A DNA stretch of 38,757 bases from Gammaproteobacteria bacterium (GCA_022600975.1 JAHZJJ010000154.1:1-38757); one strand, 5' to 3'; positions 1 through 10,635 are shown, counted from the first letter of the stretch. Notes: generated by a model from the sequence alone, not told the origin. Made by a program: numbers and translations.

Positions 1-59
1 ACTGAAACTCTTGACTACTTTGGTTCATGGCTTGCCTAGAAGAAAATTTTTAACAATTT

Positions 60-425
60 TTGTCTTTATATCGCTGGTTGACCTTACAAGTAGTTCTTTT
101 ATTTTTCAACAAGTTACGCCTTAAATCAGTGCCATTGGGCTTAGCACCTGAATTGGACCTGGGCAATAGCTTCAGGGTTAATCCAAAAAGCAATGTTCCG
201 ACACTTCTGTTCAGTGGCACTTTGGATGGTAGAACGTATCTTGAAAGCCAAAGTGAGGCTATTGCAGGGTTTAGTAATGCTACACAGGTTATCGTAAAAA
301 ATGCTGGGCACAATTTGTTTATGTCATCCAATAAAATTCAGGATACTATCGATCTATTTATGGAGGGGCGCCGGATTAAGAAAACTGTCCTCACAGTAGA
401 CTTACCGGATATGGTGCCAAACTAG
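60..425 (+). pseudogene. C-terminal fragment of TAP-like alpha/beta hydrolase (truncated or frameshifted)
   Basis: Translation contains VPTLLFSGTLDGRTYLESQSEAIAGF...IVKNAGHNLF, resembling the C-terminal Asp/His part of TAP-like hydrolases. In-frame stop TAA at 51-53 just upstream and no nucleophile region in this frame. Only 59 bp of upstream sequence is available. Confidence 0.5.
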
Positions 426-510
426 CGGGAGGAGAGAGTTTTTGAAAGGTTGGTAAGCTCACAGGTTGGGTCGAAAACCCTGAAAATGAGTGTTTTTCTA
501 AAACTTATTT

Positions 511-1794
511 TTACTTATCCAGAGTCCGTTTAAAGCCCAAATGGGCAATATCTGCAGGGAACAGCAAGGTCCAGTTCCATTCAAGAAAAAGCCTTACTTT
601 ACGGGCCAGGGTAGGCACTTTAAGAAGATAAATACCACGCCATATTAAAAAAGCTATCAAACCGGAAATACGTATTCCATAGAGGTCAGCCACTGCTCGA
701 TGTTGGCCTATGGACGCCAACATACCGATGGGTTTATAAGCAAAGGGCAGGGTTTTTCTTCCTGTCAGTTTGGCAATGATATTTGCCGATAACACAATGG
801 CTTGGCGATTGGCGAACTGGGCTGTGGGAGGGCTCAGCCTATTGTTGTGGGCATTGGGCACCAGCGCACAATCGCCTAGCGCCCAAACGCCTTCTAAGCC
901 CTTGACTGACATATCGGCCTGAGCGGTAATTTTGCCGCGTTCTAACGGCAATTGGTCACTTTGTACGAAGGCATGGGGCGATGTGCCGATGGTACAAATG
1001 ATAGTGGCTGCAGGTATGATTTCTCCATTTGTCAAGATTACTTTTTCCGGTTCTATTTTCTGGGCGCGCACATTAAGTCGAATGTTAATACCGCGCTTTA
1101 AAAAAATTTTTTCAGTCGCTTTACCTAAACTCTCTGGCATCTCAGAAAGAAGGCAATTTTTGCCATGAAGAATGGTGATATTACAGTTTTTCATTTCCAC
1201 ATTTTTGTAATATCGAACTGATGCCTTGAGAAAGCTCTGTATTTCTCCTGCTACTTCTACACCGCTGAATCCACCACCAATCACGACAAAACTGGTTAAT
1301 GCTTTACGCCGCTTGGGGTCGGGGTGAATGGTTGCCTGCTCTAGTCGATCGACAATCTGATTTCTAATACAAAGTGCATCGCCCACAGTTTTTAGCGGCA
1401 ATGAAAATTGATCAAGACCTTCGAGCATGGTCATGTTGGCCGCTACGCCACAGGCAAAAACGAGCTGATCAAAACGCAGCTGACCGGGTTCGTCATTGTG
1501 GTAGTGTACTATATGCTTTTCGTAGTCAATGGAATCCACTGTTACCATTCTGACCCGGGTTCGCTTCACTATCTGCCGGATCGGTGCCTGCACATGGTTG
1601 GGCAATACAGAGGCGCCGACCACTTCGGCAAGCAATGGGTTATAGGTGACAAAATTGGTGTTGCTGAGCAGGTATATCTCCCATTCCGTGGACAGAGCTT
1701 TTTCAATAGTGGAGGCGAGTTTGGTACCGGCAAAGCCGCCGCCAATAATAACGAGGTTTTTTTTGTTAAGCTCCAGGTTAGACTCCATTAACAA
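511..1794 (-). CDS. NAD(P)/FAD-dependent oxidoreductase, type II NADH dehydrogenase-like
   Basis: 427-aa ORF with two dinucleotide-binding motifs (VIIGGGFAGTKLA and FVVIGGGFSGVEVAGE) and GVWALGDCA near the C-terminal half, typical of NDH-2 proteins. Confidence 0.85.
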   Translation of the reverse strand: MLMESNLELNKKNLVIIGGGFAGTKLASTIEKALSTEWEIYLLSNTNFVTYNPLLAEVVGASVLPNHVQAPIRQIVKRTRVRMVTVDSIDYEKHIVHYHNDEPGQLRFDQLVFACGVAANMTMLEGLDQFSLPLKTVGDALCIRNQIVDRLEQATIHPDPKRRKALTSFVVIGGGFSGVEVAGEIQSFLKASVRYYKNVEMKNCNITILHGKNCLLSEMPESLGKATEKIFLKRGINIRLNVRAQKIEPEKVILTNGEIIPAATIICTIGTSPHAFVQSDQLPLERGKITAQADMSVKGLEGVWALGDCALVPNAHNNRLSPPTAQFANRQAIVLSANIIAKLTGRKTLPFAYKPIGMLASIGQHRAVADLYGIRISGLIAFLIWRGIYLLKVPTLARKVRLFLEWNWTLLFPADIAHLGFKRTLDK

Positions 1795-1867
1795 CCTCTA
1801 TAGCAATTACTCTAGCTTTTGAACTGATGTAATCATCGGCTAATTATGCCAGTAACTTTGCTTGGTT

Positions 1868-1900
1868 AAAAAACAGCTAATTGCTGAATATAAGCTCAGC
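1868..1900 (-). terminator. Weak candidate intrinsic terminator downstream of the aldehyde dehydrogenase
   Basis: Minus strand reads GCTGAGCTTATATTCAGCAATTAGCTGTTTTTTAA: short stem(s) followed by a T run. Stems are only 4-6 bp. Confidence 0.3.
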
Positions 1901-1958
1901 ATGAATCATTAGTATAGAATGGCCCGATTACTTTAGTGCCCTAGATATTAAATCAAGC

Positions 1959-3392
1959 TTAGGTAGAGGCTTTAATGACTAGCAACCGGATTTCCGTCAT
2001 GTCATCCATAGCAAATCGAACACCTTCTCGGCCTATGCCGGAATCCTTGACGCCGCCGTAGGGCATATTATCTACGCGAAAACTGGGGACATCACCAATC
2101 ACAACACCTCCAACTTCTAACTCTTCCCAAGCTTTATGAGCCTTGTGAATATCCCGAGTGAAAATCCCGGCCTGGAGACCAAATTTACTTTCATTGACCT
2201 CTTTAAGTGCCAAATCAAAATTATTAAAAACGTTTAATATTGCCACCGGTCCAAAGGCTTCTTCAGTATTTAACAGCGCATCCTTTGCAACTTTTTCCAA
2301 TACCGTTGCTTCAACAAAAACCCCATTTTGTTTGCCACCGGTGAGTAGTGTTCCACCTTTGGCTATTGCTTCGTCTATCCAGCTTTTGAGTCTAATGGCT
2401 TCAGATTCGGCGATCATAGGGCCGATAAAGGTATGCTCATCCTTTGGATCCCCCATCGGCAGAGCTTTAACTTTTTTAATGAATTTTGTTTTGAATGCTT
2501 TATAAATAGATTCATGCACCATGATGCGTTGTACGCCAATACAGCTCTGACCGGACTGATAAAAGGCACCGAAAATAATCCGCTCTACGGCGTTGTCGAG
2601 ATCCTGGGTATCTTCGTCGACAATACAGGCTGCATTGCCACCCAATTCCAATACTACCGGTTTTTTCCCTGCTTTTGCTTTTAATGCCCAACCCACATCT
2701 GGGGAGCCCGTGAAACTGAGCAGCTTGAGGCGATGATCAGTAGTAAACAGATCTGCACCATCGCGGCTGCAGGGAAGTATCGAAAAGGCACCTTTTGGCA
2801 GTTTGGTTTGGGATAGAATTTCGCCAATGATCAGTGCTCCGATTGGCGTTCGGCTGGCTGGTTTCAGTACGAATGAGCAGCCTGTGGCAAGGGCGGGGGC
2901 AACTTTGTGAGCAGTGAGGTTTAATGGAAAATTAAATGGGGAAATAAACGAACAAGGGCCTATAGGAACCCGCTTGTACATTGCGCTATAGCCCTTGGCT
3001 CTGGGGCTGATTTCAAGGTTCATGATTTCGCCATTTTGTCTCACCGATTCCTCGGCGGCAATGCGAAAAGTATCGATTAAACGGCTTACTTCTCCACGGG
3101 CGTCACGAATGGGTTTGCCCGCTTCAATGCAAAGTGCTTCTGCAAGCTCTTCAAATCGCTGTTCAAATTGCAGTACACAGTGATTTAGAATTTGTTGTCG
3201 CTCATAGGGCGCCATCTTTCGCAGTGCAGGCTGACTGTTTTCTGCCGCGGCGATGGCACGATCAATCGCTGCGGCATCTGCCATTGCCACTCGGGTGGCT
3301 GTTGCTCCAGTGTATTTGTCGGTTACAACCAAGTCGTCATTGGCAAATATGGCCTCATTGGCAAGGTAGTAGGGGTACTTTTCCTTAAGCAT
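1959..3392 (-). CDS. Aldehyde dehydrogenase family protein (NAD(P)+-dependent)
   Basis: ALDH motifs FISPFNFPLNLTAHKVAPALATGCSFVLKPA, VLELGGNAACIV, FYQSGQSCIGVQRI. ORF is open to 3482, but ATG at 3392 (MLKEKYPYYLANEAIF) has a strong AGGAGGTT Shine-Dalgarno at about 3396-3403, so I prefer that start. Confidence 0.9.
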   Translation of the reverse strand: MLKEKYPYYLANEAIFANDDLVVTDKYTGATATRVAMADAAAIDRAIAAAENSQPALRKMAPYERQQILNHCVLQFEQRFEELAEALCIEAGKPIRDARGEVSRLIDTFRIAAEESVRQNGEIMNLEISPRAKGYSAMYKRVPIGPCSFISPFNFPLNLTAHKVAPALATGCSFVLKPASRTPIGALIIGEILSQTKLPKGAFSILPCSRDGADLFTTDHRLKLLSFTGSPDVGWALKAKAGKKPVVLELGGNAACIVDEDTQDLDNAVERIIFGAFYQSGQSCIGVQRIMVHESIYKAFKTKFIKKVKALPMGDPKDEHTFIGPMIAESEAIRLKSWIDEAIAKGGTLLTGGKQNGVFVEATVLEKVAKDALLNTEEAFGPVAILNVFNNFDLALKEVNESKFGLQAGIFTRDIHKAHKAWEELEVGGVVIGDVPSFRVDNMPYGGVKDSGIGREGVRFAMDDMTEIRLLVIKAST

Positions 3393-3408
3393 CAAAACCT
3401 CCTGTTTG

Positions 3409-5049
3409 TCAAACCCGAGCGCTGAGTTTTGGCAACTCAATGTTGAGAATTCGATCGTTGTCACTGTAGTCGATCGGCGCATCGATCAGATGAACGGCAG
3501 GTTTGTCTATACATGCTTGCAGGAGTGGCAGCAATTCAGCCGCGGAAGATAGGCGATGGCCCTTGCCGCCATAAGACTCGATGTATTTGACAAAGTCGGG
3601 GTTGCCGTAATCTAGGCCAAAATCATTAAATTGCATATTGGCCTGCTTCCATTTGATCATGCCATAGGCATCATCTCGCAAAATAAGCACGATCAAGTGT
3701 TGCTTTAATCTTACGGCGGTCTCCAGCTCCTGACTATTCATCATAAAGCCGCCATCACCACATACCGCAATTACCGGTCTGTGAGGGTATACCAGTTTGG
3801 CGGCCATTGCTGAAGGCAGGCCGGCGCCCATGGTGGCCAGAGCGTTATCTAGTAGCACTGTATTTGGCAGCTTGGCTTTATAGTTGCGGGCGAACCAGAT
3901 TTTATAGACACCATTATCCAGTGCGATGATGCCGTCATCGGGCATGGCCCGGCGCACATCTGCTACTAATCTCTGGGGGTAAATAGGGAAGCGGTCATCG
4001 TCGCATCCATGGGGTAGTTCTTTTTCTTCGGCCGCTTTAACTTTGTCAAAGTAGCTAAAATTCCAATGGTTTTGATTTTGTATTTTTTCAAGGATTGACC
4101 AAATACCATTGGCGATATCGCCAACCACTTCAACTTGTGGAAAATATACTTGGTCAACCTCTGCGGCATTGTAATTAATATGAATCACCTTCTTATCGTT
4201 GGTGCGCATAAAGAAAGGGGGTTTTTCCACCACATCGTGGCCGACGTTAATAATAAGATCGGCATGCTCAATAACGCGATGAACAAAGTCGCCGTCGGAT
4301 AAGGTGGTATTGCCCAAAAATAATGGGTTTGTCTCATCAATAACCCCTTTGCCCATCTGTGTGGTGACGAAAGGAATTTTAGTTTGTTTAACAAATCGAC
4401 TGAGCATTTTGCTAGTCATTTTTCTGTTTGCCGCAGCCCCAATCAGCAGTATTGGTGTTTTGGCCAGCTCAATCATACTGACGGCCTTGTTAATGGCCTT
4501 GTCTTCGGCGACAGGTCGGCGAAACATGCTTTCAGTAATTAAATTGGGTTTGACTTCTTCTGTGGCAATATCTTCAGGTAGTTCTAGGTGGGCGGCGCCT
4601 GGCCGTTCAGCGCTCGCCATTCTGAACGCCTCTCTCACCTGTGAAGCTATGCGCTCTCCGCTGACAATTTGCGCAGTGTATTTCGTTAGGGGGCGCATCA
4701 TGTCGACAACATTTAACACCTGAAAACGACCTTGCTTACTGGCTTTGATGGGCTTTTGACCGGTAATCATCAGCATTGGCATGGCACCAAGCTGCGAATA
4801 AGCGGCTGCCGTTACCAAATTTGTTGCTCCTGGCCCCAAGGTCGACAAGCAAACGCCAACTTTACCTGTCAATCTGCCATAGGTGGCGGCCATGAATCCG
4901 GCAGCCTGCTCATGGCGGGTCAATATCAGTTTGATAGAAGAGTTGCGTATTGATTCGAGCATATCCAGGTTTTCTTCTCCTGGAATGCCGAAAATAAAGT
5001 TTACCCCCTCTTGTTCCAGAGCTTTTACAAATAGGTCAGATGCCTTCAT
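3409..5049 (-). CDS. Acetolactate synthase large subunit-like thiamine-diphosphate enzyme
   Basis: 546 aa; N-terminal FIFGIPGEENLDMLESI...RHEQAAGFMA, GRLTGKVGVCLSTLGPGATNL and C-terminal TPP-binding GDGGFMMNSQELETAVRLKQHLIVLILRDDAYGMI. No adjacent small subunit. Confidence 0.85.
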   Translation of the reverse strand: MKASDLFVKALEQEGVNFIFGIPGEENLDMLESIRNSSIKLILTRHEQAAGFMAATYGRLTGKVGVCLSTLGPGATNLVTAAAYSQLGAMPMLMITGQKPIKASKQGRFQVLNVVDMMRPLTKYTAQIVSGERIASQVREAFRMASAERPGAAHLELPEDIATEEVKPNLITESMFRRPVAEDKAINKAVSMIELAKTPILLIGAAANRKMTSKMLSRFVKQTKIPFVTTQMGKGVIDETNPLFLGNTTLSDGDFVHRVIEHADLIINVGHDVVEKPPFFMRTNDKKVIHINYNAAEVDQVYFPQVEVVGDIANGIWSILEKIQNQNHWNFSYFDKVKAAEEKELPHGCDDDRFPIYPQRLVADVRRAMPDDGIIALDNGVYKIWFARNYKAKLPNTVLLDNALATMGAGLPSAMAAKLVYPHRPVIAVCGDGGFMMNSQELETAVRLKQHLIVLILRDDAYGMIKWKQANMQFNDFGLDYGNPDFVKYIESYGGKGHRLSSAAELLPLLQACIDKPAVHLIDAPIDYSDNDRILNIELPKLSARV

Positions 5050-5378
5050 TTATCTATGTTCCTCTATGGGTGAGTGTTGTGTTAATAGTAAATGCTGATT
5101 TTAGTGCGCTTGTATATTGATACGCCTTTGGCAGGGGGGATGCAATACCCTCGATACAACCTTCACAATAGACTACTGAGAAGGAGTTGCGGTTAGTGTT
5201 GGGTGTCAATCTTGTGAGTTTTATTATTTGCAGTAACGGTTAAAAGCTTGAGGATCGCTGCTCAAACTTGGAGTATCTCAATAGGATACTAGTTTGCCGA
5301 TAAGGAGAAAAGCTAGCGGTAATTCTTAACTCAGTGTATTTTGGACAGGTTGCATCACATTTAGTAGCCCACTCAAAA

Positions 5379-5849
5379 TTAAAGTGGTAGCTCAGTAGTA
5401 TATTTGACCTGCTTAAGGGCAAAGGTAGAGTTCACTGAGGCGACATTGGGGAGGTGGATCAGAGTGCGTTTTAGCAGTTGCTCGTAGTGTTCTACGCTGT
5501 CAACGACTACCCGTAACACATAATCTTTGTCGCCGCTGGTAGAATAGCATTCAACAATTTCTTGAACATTTTGTACCTCGGATTCAAAGCTATTCAGAGA
5601 GTCTTCATCGTGTTTTTGAATGGTCACATGGCAGTGCACAGTGACTGCAAGGTTGAGTTTTTGTGGATTGAGTAGAGTGACACGACCACGAATAATTCCT
5701 TCGGCCTCAAGGCGCTTGACGCGGCGCCAGCAAGGAGTGTGAGAGAGGCCGACCTTATCCCCTAATTCAGCCATGGAATAATCGGCGCTTTCCTGCAATA
5801 CCCGCAGTATCTTGCGATCGAAATCATCCAAGCTGACCATATGCTTCAT
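5379..5849 (-). CDS. Lrp/AsnC family transcriptional regulator
   Basis: LDDFDRKILRVLQESADYSMAELGDKVGLSHTPCWRRVKRLEAEGII HTH, followed by a RAM-like domain (VQEIVECYSTSGDKDYVLRVV). Divergent from the IOR gene. Confidence 0.9.
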   Translation of the reverse strand: MKHMVSLDDFDRKILRVLQESADYSMAELGDKVGLSHTPCWRRVKRLEAEGIIRGRVTLLNPQKLNLAVTVHCHVTIQKHDEDSLNSFESEVQNVQEIVECYSTSGDKDYVLRVVVDSVEHYEQLLKRTLIHLPNVASVNSTFALKQVKYTTELPL

Positions 5850-6101
5850 AATATTTATCCTTAATTTTGAGTTTATCTGGGATGCTGATCCTAATTTTAT
5901 CTCTATATATGTAAATTAAGCAATACTTAGTTGCGCTATAGGCACTAGTATGACTCCGCCGATCTAAAGTGTTACCTATCGCCATGAATAGGTTGCAATC
6001 TGCGGCTGTACCTGGCGTTTCCCGAAGCACACTGATTATCAGCCAGTTGTTGCGGCAACTGCTAGTGGCATCGATGAATAAAACTAGTGGAAGAAAAGTG
6101 T

Positions 6102-9100
6102 ATGATCGAAAAATCCAATAACAATTGTTACGAAGAAAGCCAAAATCAAGCCGACCACTTGACTCAGGTTGTTACCTTGGATGATCGCTATACCGTTCTG
6201 AAAGGGCGGGTACTTTTGTCTGGCATTCAGGCCTTGGTGCGCCTGCCACTGGATCAGATGCGCCGGGATAAGGCCAGGGGTTTACATACTGCTGCTTTTA
6301 TTTCTGGCTATCGTGGCTCGCCACTGGGAGGTTATGATCAGCAGTTGGTGCGGGCGCAAACACATCTTGATCGATACAATATTCGCTTTGTGCCCGGTGT
6401 TAACGAAGAATTGGCGGCGACCTCGGTTTGGGGAACACAGCAGTTGGGTCTCTTTGATGGCGCAAAGGTAGATGGCATCTGTGGTATTTGGTATGGTAAA
6501 ACGCCCGGTGTCGATCGCTCCTGTGACGCTTTTCGTCACGCCAATGCCGCGGGTTCAGCACCCAAGGGTGGAGCCTTAATTATTGCTGGTGATGACCACG
6601 GCTGTAAATCCTCTTCTTATCCTGGGCAATCTGAATTTGCGTTTGTAGATATGCACATACCGGTGCTCAATCCCTCTACGGTACAAGAGGTACTGGATTA
6701 CGGTCTTTATGGGTTGGAATTATCCCGTTTCAGCGGCTGCTGGGTGGCGATGATTACACTGGCGGAAAATATGGACAGCACCTCCAGTGTTGATGTGGAT
6801 TCGGCGGCCATCACGTTTAACTATCCCAATATTGAACGCCCTGAAGGCGGCCTGAATATTCGCAAGCAGGATAATCCGCTGGCGCAAGAGGAACGCCTTT
6901 GGCGCTATAAGCGCCCGGCGGCACTAGCCTTTGCGCGCGCCAACCAACTCAACAAGCTGGTATTGGACAATCCCGATGCGACCCTCGGCATTGTCACCGC
7001 TGGCAAGGCGCATCTAGATCTAATGCAGGCCTTTGAGGATATGGGTATCGATGAGGGGCAGGCGCGCACACTTGGTATCCGTGTTTTAAAAGTGGGTATG
7101 ACTTATCCCTTGGATGTGACTGCGATCAGAGACTTTGCTCGCGGGCTCGATACTCTGTTGGTGTTGGAAGAAAAGCGCAGCCTAATGGAAGTGCAGCTTA
7201 AAGAAGAGCTCTACAACGTGCACCAAAGGGATCCAAATTTCCCGCGAATTATAGGTAAAGTAGACGAGCATGACCGGCCACTACTGCCAAGCTATGGTGA
7301 ACTTTCTCCCGCAGTGGTGGCGCGGATTCTGGGATTACTGTTAACAAATAAAAAGTTGGGAGAGGGTGCTAGGCATCGCCTTAAACGACTTGACGCGCTG
7401 GAGCAGCGCATTAGTAGGCAAGCAGGATCGAGTGTTTCGCGGTTACCGATGTTCTGTGCCGGCTGCCCTCACAATCGCTCTACCCAGGTTCCGGAAGGCA
7501 GTCGTGCGCTGGCGGGTATCGGCTGCCACTACATGGCTCAGTGGCTCGATCGCGAAACCTATACTTTTACCCAAATGGGTGCCGAGGGCGTTAGTTGGAT
7601 CGGTCAGGCGGCGTTTACCAACGAATCCCATGTGTTCGTCAATTTAGGGGATGGAACCTATTTTCACTCTGGCATTCTTGCCATCCGCGCTGCAGTTGCT
7701 GCAAAAGTCAATATCACCTACAAGATCCTGTTTAACGATGCCGTAGCTATGACCGGCGGTCAGCCCCACGATGGAGAATTGCACCCGGATAGGATTTGCC
7801 GCCAAGTGCTGGCAGAGGGTGTGCAAAAAGTTGTACTGGTGATGGACGATCTCAATAAATACAAAGGCGCATTAAGCTTTCCCCAAGAGGTTGAGATCCG
7901 TCACCGTGACCATATGTCGGCTGTAATGCAAGAGCTGCGTCAGCACAACGGTTGTACGGTGATTATTTACGATCAGACCTGTGCTACTGAATTGCGCCGT
8001 AAGCGCAAACGCGGCTTGGTGGCAAAAGCGCCGGGCCGTCCGTTTATTAATGAATTGGTGTGCGAAGGCTGCGGCGATTGTGTCAATCAATCGAGCTGTA
8101 TTGCAGTGGAGAAAGTGGATACCGCTCTGGGAGATAAGCGGCGCGTGAATCAAACGGCCTGCAATCAGGACATGTCCTGTGTCAACGGCTTTTGTCCCTC
8201 GTTTGTAACTGTAAAGGGTGGTGAGCTGAAAAAGCCCGCTGGGGTTGGTGAAGCTCTGTGTGGCGAGGCCGATAAGTTGCCAGAGCCACAGTTGCCGTCG
8301 TTAACGGCGCCCTATAATTTGTTGGTCACTGGTGTCGGTGGCACCGGCGTGGTGACTATCGGCGCATTGTTGGCCATGGCTGCGCACCTAGAAGGCAAGG
8401 CCTGCAGTACTCTGGATCAAACCGGCCTAGCGCAAAAAGGCGGTGCTGTTTACTCCCATGTGCGCTTTGCTGCTGAGCCCAAGGCGTTACAGGCGGTGCG
8501 TATATCCGATGGCCGTGCCGATGCGCTATTGGCTTGTGACTTGATTGCCGCCGGCAACCTGGAAGCCAGTCTCGCCAAATTGGATGAAACCCATAGCCGC
8601 GGCGTAATTAATACCCATCTCGCTCCCACGGCCGCTTCGGTGTTGGGGCGCGAGTCAGAGCATTCATCTCAAGCGGTATTGGATACCATCAATGATGCGG
8701 TGTTGCAGTTGGATTTGGTGGAGGGTCATCGGCTTACCAAGGCGGCCCTCGGCGATACCTTAACGGCAAACATATTTATGTTGGGATTTGCCTGGCAAAA
8801 AGGATTGTTACCGTTGGGACTCAAAGCCTTACAGCGGGCAATTGAACTGAATGGTGTTGCGGTCGCGGCTAACCTGCAGGGTTTGGCTGCTGGGCGCTTG
8901 GCAGCCGCCAATCGGCCGGCGCTGGATGATTTGTTGGCTGAAGATACAGCAGTGGCTTTGCCCACTAGCCTGGATGAAATTGTTGCATTGCACGTTCAAC
9001 ACTTAACCGGGTATCAGAATGCAGAGTTGGCCGCGCGCTATAGTGCTTTGGTTGATCAAGTGAAGGACGCTGAAATCCGCACTGTGCCGGGCAGCGAGGC

Positions 9101-9650
9101 GCTGGCGGTCTTGGTGGCTCGCCACTATGGGAAACTACTGGCTTACAAAGATGAATATGAAGTCGCTCGCCTGTATACCGATGGCCGTTTTATCAGTGCG
9201 TTAAAAGAAAATTTCAGCGGTGATTATGAGTTGGAATTCAATTTGTCACCGCCATTGATTGCGCCTTTTGATCGCAATCTGGGGCGGCCGCGCAAAATGA
9301 AATTTGGTGGCTGGATGCATAAATCCTTTCGGTTGCTGGCAAGCTTAAAAGGTTTGCGTGGAACGGTGTTAGATATTTTTGGCTATACCGCTGAGCGCAA
9401 AATGGAGCGTCGTTTAATCGATGAATATGAGCGTTTGATCAATACTGTTAGCGAAAAATTAACGCCTGAAAATCACGCTGCGGCTATTGAGCTGCTTAAT
9501 TATCCAGATCAAATTCGCGGCTATGGAGTGGTTAAAGAGGCCAGTGTAAAAAAAGCGGGTAGGGTGCGAGATAGGGCCATGGTCAGATTTGAAAATCCAC
9601 AAGTATCACAGCAAGCGGCGACCGTGTTTGATCCAGTTAAGGCGGTATAG
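6102..9650 (+). CDS. Fused indolepyruvate ferredoxin oxidoreductase family protein (alpha/beta fusion)
   Basis: About 1182-1187 aa; N-terminal FISGYRGSPLGGYDQQL, TPP-binding LGDGTYFHSG, 4Fe-4S-like Cys cluster CEGCGDCVNQSSC, C-terminal gamma-type domain LVTGVGGTGVVTIGALLAMAAH...DQTGLAQKGGAVYSHVR. GTG at 6087 is an alternative start. Confidence 0.9.
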   Translation: MIEKSNNNCYEESQNQADHLTQVVTLDDRYTVLKGRVLLSGIQALVRLPLDQMRRDKARGLHTAAFISGYRGSPLGGYDQQLVRAQTHLDRYNIRFVPGVNEELAATSVWGTQQLGLFDGAKVDGICGIWYGKTPGVDRSCDAFRHANAAGSAPKGGALIIAGDDHGCKSSSYPGQSEFAFVDMHIPVLNPSTVQEVLDYGLYGLELSRFSGCWVAMITLAENMDSTSSVDVDSAAITFNYPNIERPEGGLNIRKQDNPLAQEERLWRYKRPAALAFARANQLNKLVLDNPDATLGIVTAGKAHLDLMQAFEDMGIDEGQARTLGIRVLKVGMTYPLDVTAIRDFARGLDTLLVLEEKRSLMEVQLKEELYNVHQRDPNFPRIIGKVDEHDRPLLPSYGELSPAVVARILGLLLTNKKLGEGARHRLKRLDALEQRISRQAGSSVSRLPMFCAGCPHNRSTQVPEGSRALAGIGCHYMAQWLDRETYTFTQMGAEGVSWIGQAAFTNESHVFVNLGDGTYFHSGILAIRAAVAAKVNITYKILFNDAVAMTGGQPHDGELHPDRICRQVLAEGVQKVVLVMDDLNKYKGALSFPQEVEIRHRDHMSAVMQELRQHNGCTVIIYDQTCATELRRKRKRGLVAKAPGRPFINELVCEGCGDCVNQSSCIAVEKVDTALGDKRRVNQTACNQDMSCVNGFCPSFVTVKGGELKKPAGVGEALCGEADKLPEPQLPSLTAPYNLLVTGVGGTGVVTIGALLAMAAHLEGKACSTLDQTGLAQKGGAVYSHVRFAAEPKALQAVRISDGRADALLACDLIAAGNLEASLAKLDETHSRGVINTHLAPTAASVLGRESEHSSQAVLDTINDAVLQLDLVEGHRLTKAALGDTLTANIFMLGFAWQKGLLPLGLKALQRAIELNGVAVAANLQGLAAGRLAAANRPALDDLLAEDTAVALPTSLDEIVALHVQHLTGYQNAELAARYSALVDQVKDAEIRTVPGSEALAVLVARHYGKLLAYKDEYEVARLYTDGRFISALKENFSGDYELEFNLSPPLIAPFDRNLGRPRKMKFGGWMHKSFRLLASLKGLRGTVLDIFGYTAERKMERRLIDEYERLINTVSEKLTPENHAAAIELLNYPDQIRGYGVVKEASVKKAGRVRDRAMVRFENPQVSQQAATVFDPVKAV

Positions 9651-9885
9651 TTAGAATGAAAATTGTGGCTATTGATTTTGTGACTGGGAAGAGCCAACAT
9701 ACACGTCGTTCAAACACTTGTTTAAGTTGCAAACAGTATTGCCACGAGTCGGGCGCTGTGGATAGCGCAAGTAGATAGTATCATTGGACGCGTCAAGGGT
9801 TTGTGGGGCGCACAGTTTGTTTGAGCGGGTGGTTGATCTGTGGCTGCCTCGTGATGGCATTTAATTAGATTAAGACGGGATTTTC

Positions 9886-10635
9886 ATGAAAGTTCTTGTA
9901 GCTGTAAAACGTGTTGTTGATTACAACATTAAAGTTCGCCCCAAGGCGGATGGATCAGATGTGGATATTGCCAATGTTAAAATGTCCATCAACCCCTTTT
10001 GTGAGATCGCTGTTGAAGAGGCGGTTCGCCTGAAAGAAAAGGGCATCGCAAGTGAAATTGTAGTTGTCTCCATGGGCAGTAAACAGTGCCAGGAGCAGAT
10101 TCGTAGCGCCCTGGCATTGGGGGCTGATCGCGGTATTTTGGTGGAAGCCGAAGCGGAATTACAGCCGTTGGCGGTGGCCAAATGCTTACAGGCGATTGTT
10201 GATAAGGAGCAGCCGCAGCTGGTCATACTCGGCAAGCAATCCATCGACGGTGACAACAATCAAACCGGGCAGATGCTGGGGGCGCTAACCGGCATGGGGC
10301 AGGGCACCTTTGCCTCTGAAGTGGTGGTTGCTGAAAATGCGGTTAAGGTGACTCGTGAAATCGATGGTGGCTTGCAAACGGTTGAATTGAAACTTCCAGC
10401 TATTGTTACCACCGACCTGCGCTTGAATGAGCCGCGTTACGCCACCTTGCCCAATATTATGAAAGCCAAGAAAAAACCGCTGGATACTACCACTCCAAAA
10501 GCATTGGGCGTGGATATAGCAGCGCGCACCAAAACGTTAAAGGTTGAGCCGCCGGCGGAGCGCAAGGCTGGAGTTCGAGTTGCCGATGTGGCGGAGTTGG
10601 TGGAAAAGTTGAAAAACGAAGCGAAGGTGATCTGA
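9886..10635 (+). CDS. etfB: Electron transfer flavoprotein subunit beta
   Basis: [53 protein letters not shown] and [32 protein letters not shown] are characteristic of EtfB. Confidence 0.97.
   Translation: MKVLVAVKRVVDYNIKVRPKADGSDVDIANVKMSINPFCEIAVEEAVRLKEKGIASEIVVVSMGSKQCQEQIRSALALGADRGILVEAEAELQPLAVAKCLQAIVDKEQPQLVILGKQSIDGDNNQTGQMLGALTGMGQGTFASEVVVAENAVKVTREIDGGLQTVELKLPAIVTTDLRLNEPRYATLPNIMKAKKKPLDTTTPKALGVDIAARTKTLKVEPPAERKAGVRVADVAELVEKLKNEAKVI

Noticed and set aside
5240-5422. 60-aa ORF and a 6-bp AGTATC/GATACT inverted repeat downstream of the Lrp-like gene
   Set aside because: Short ORF overlapping the lrp 3' end; the repeat is too short and has no T tract.
9669-9860. 63-aa ORF between the IOR gene and etfB (minus strand)
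   Set aside because: Short, no motif, no convincing ribosome-binding site; treated as intergenic.
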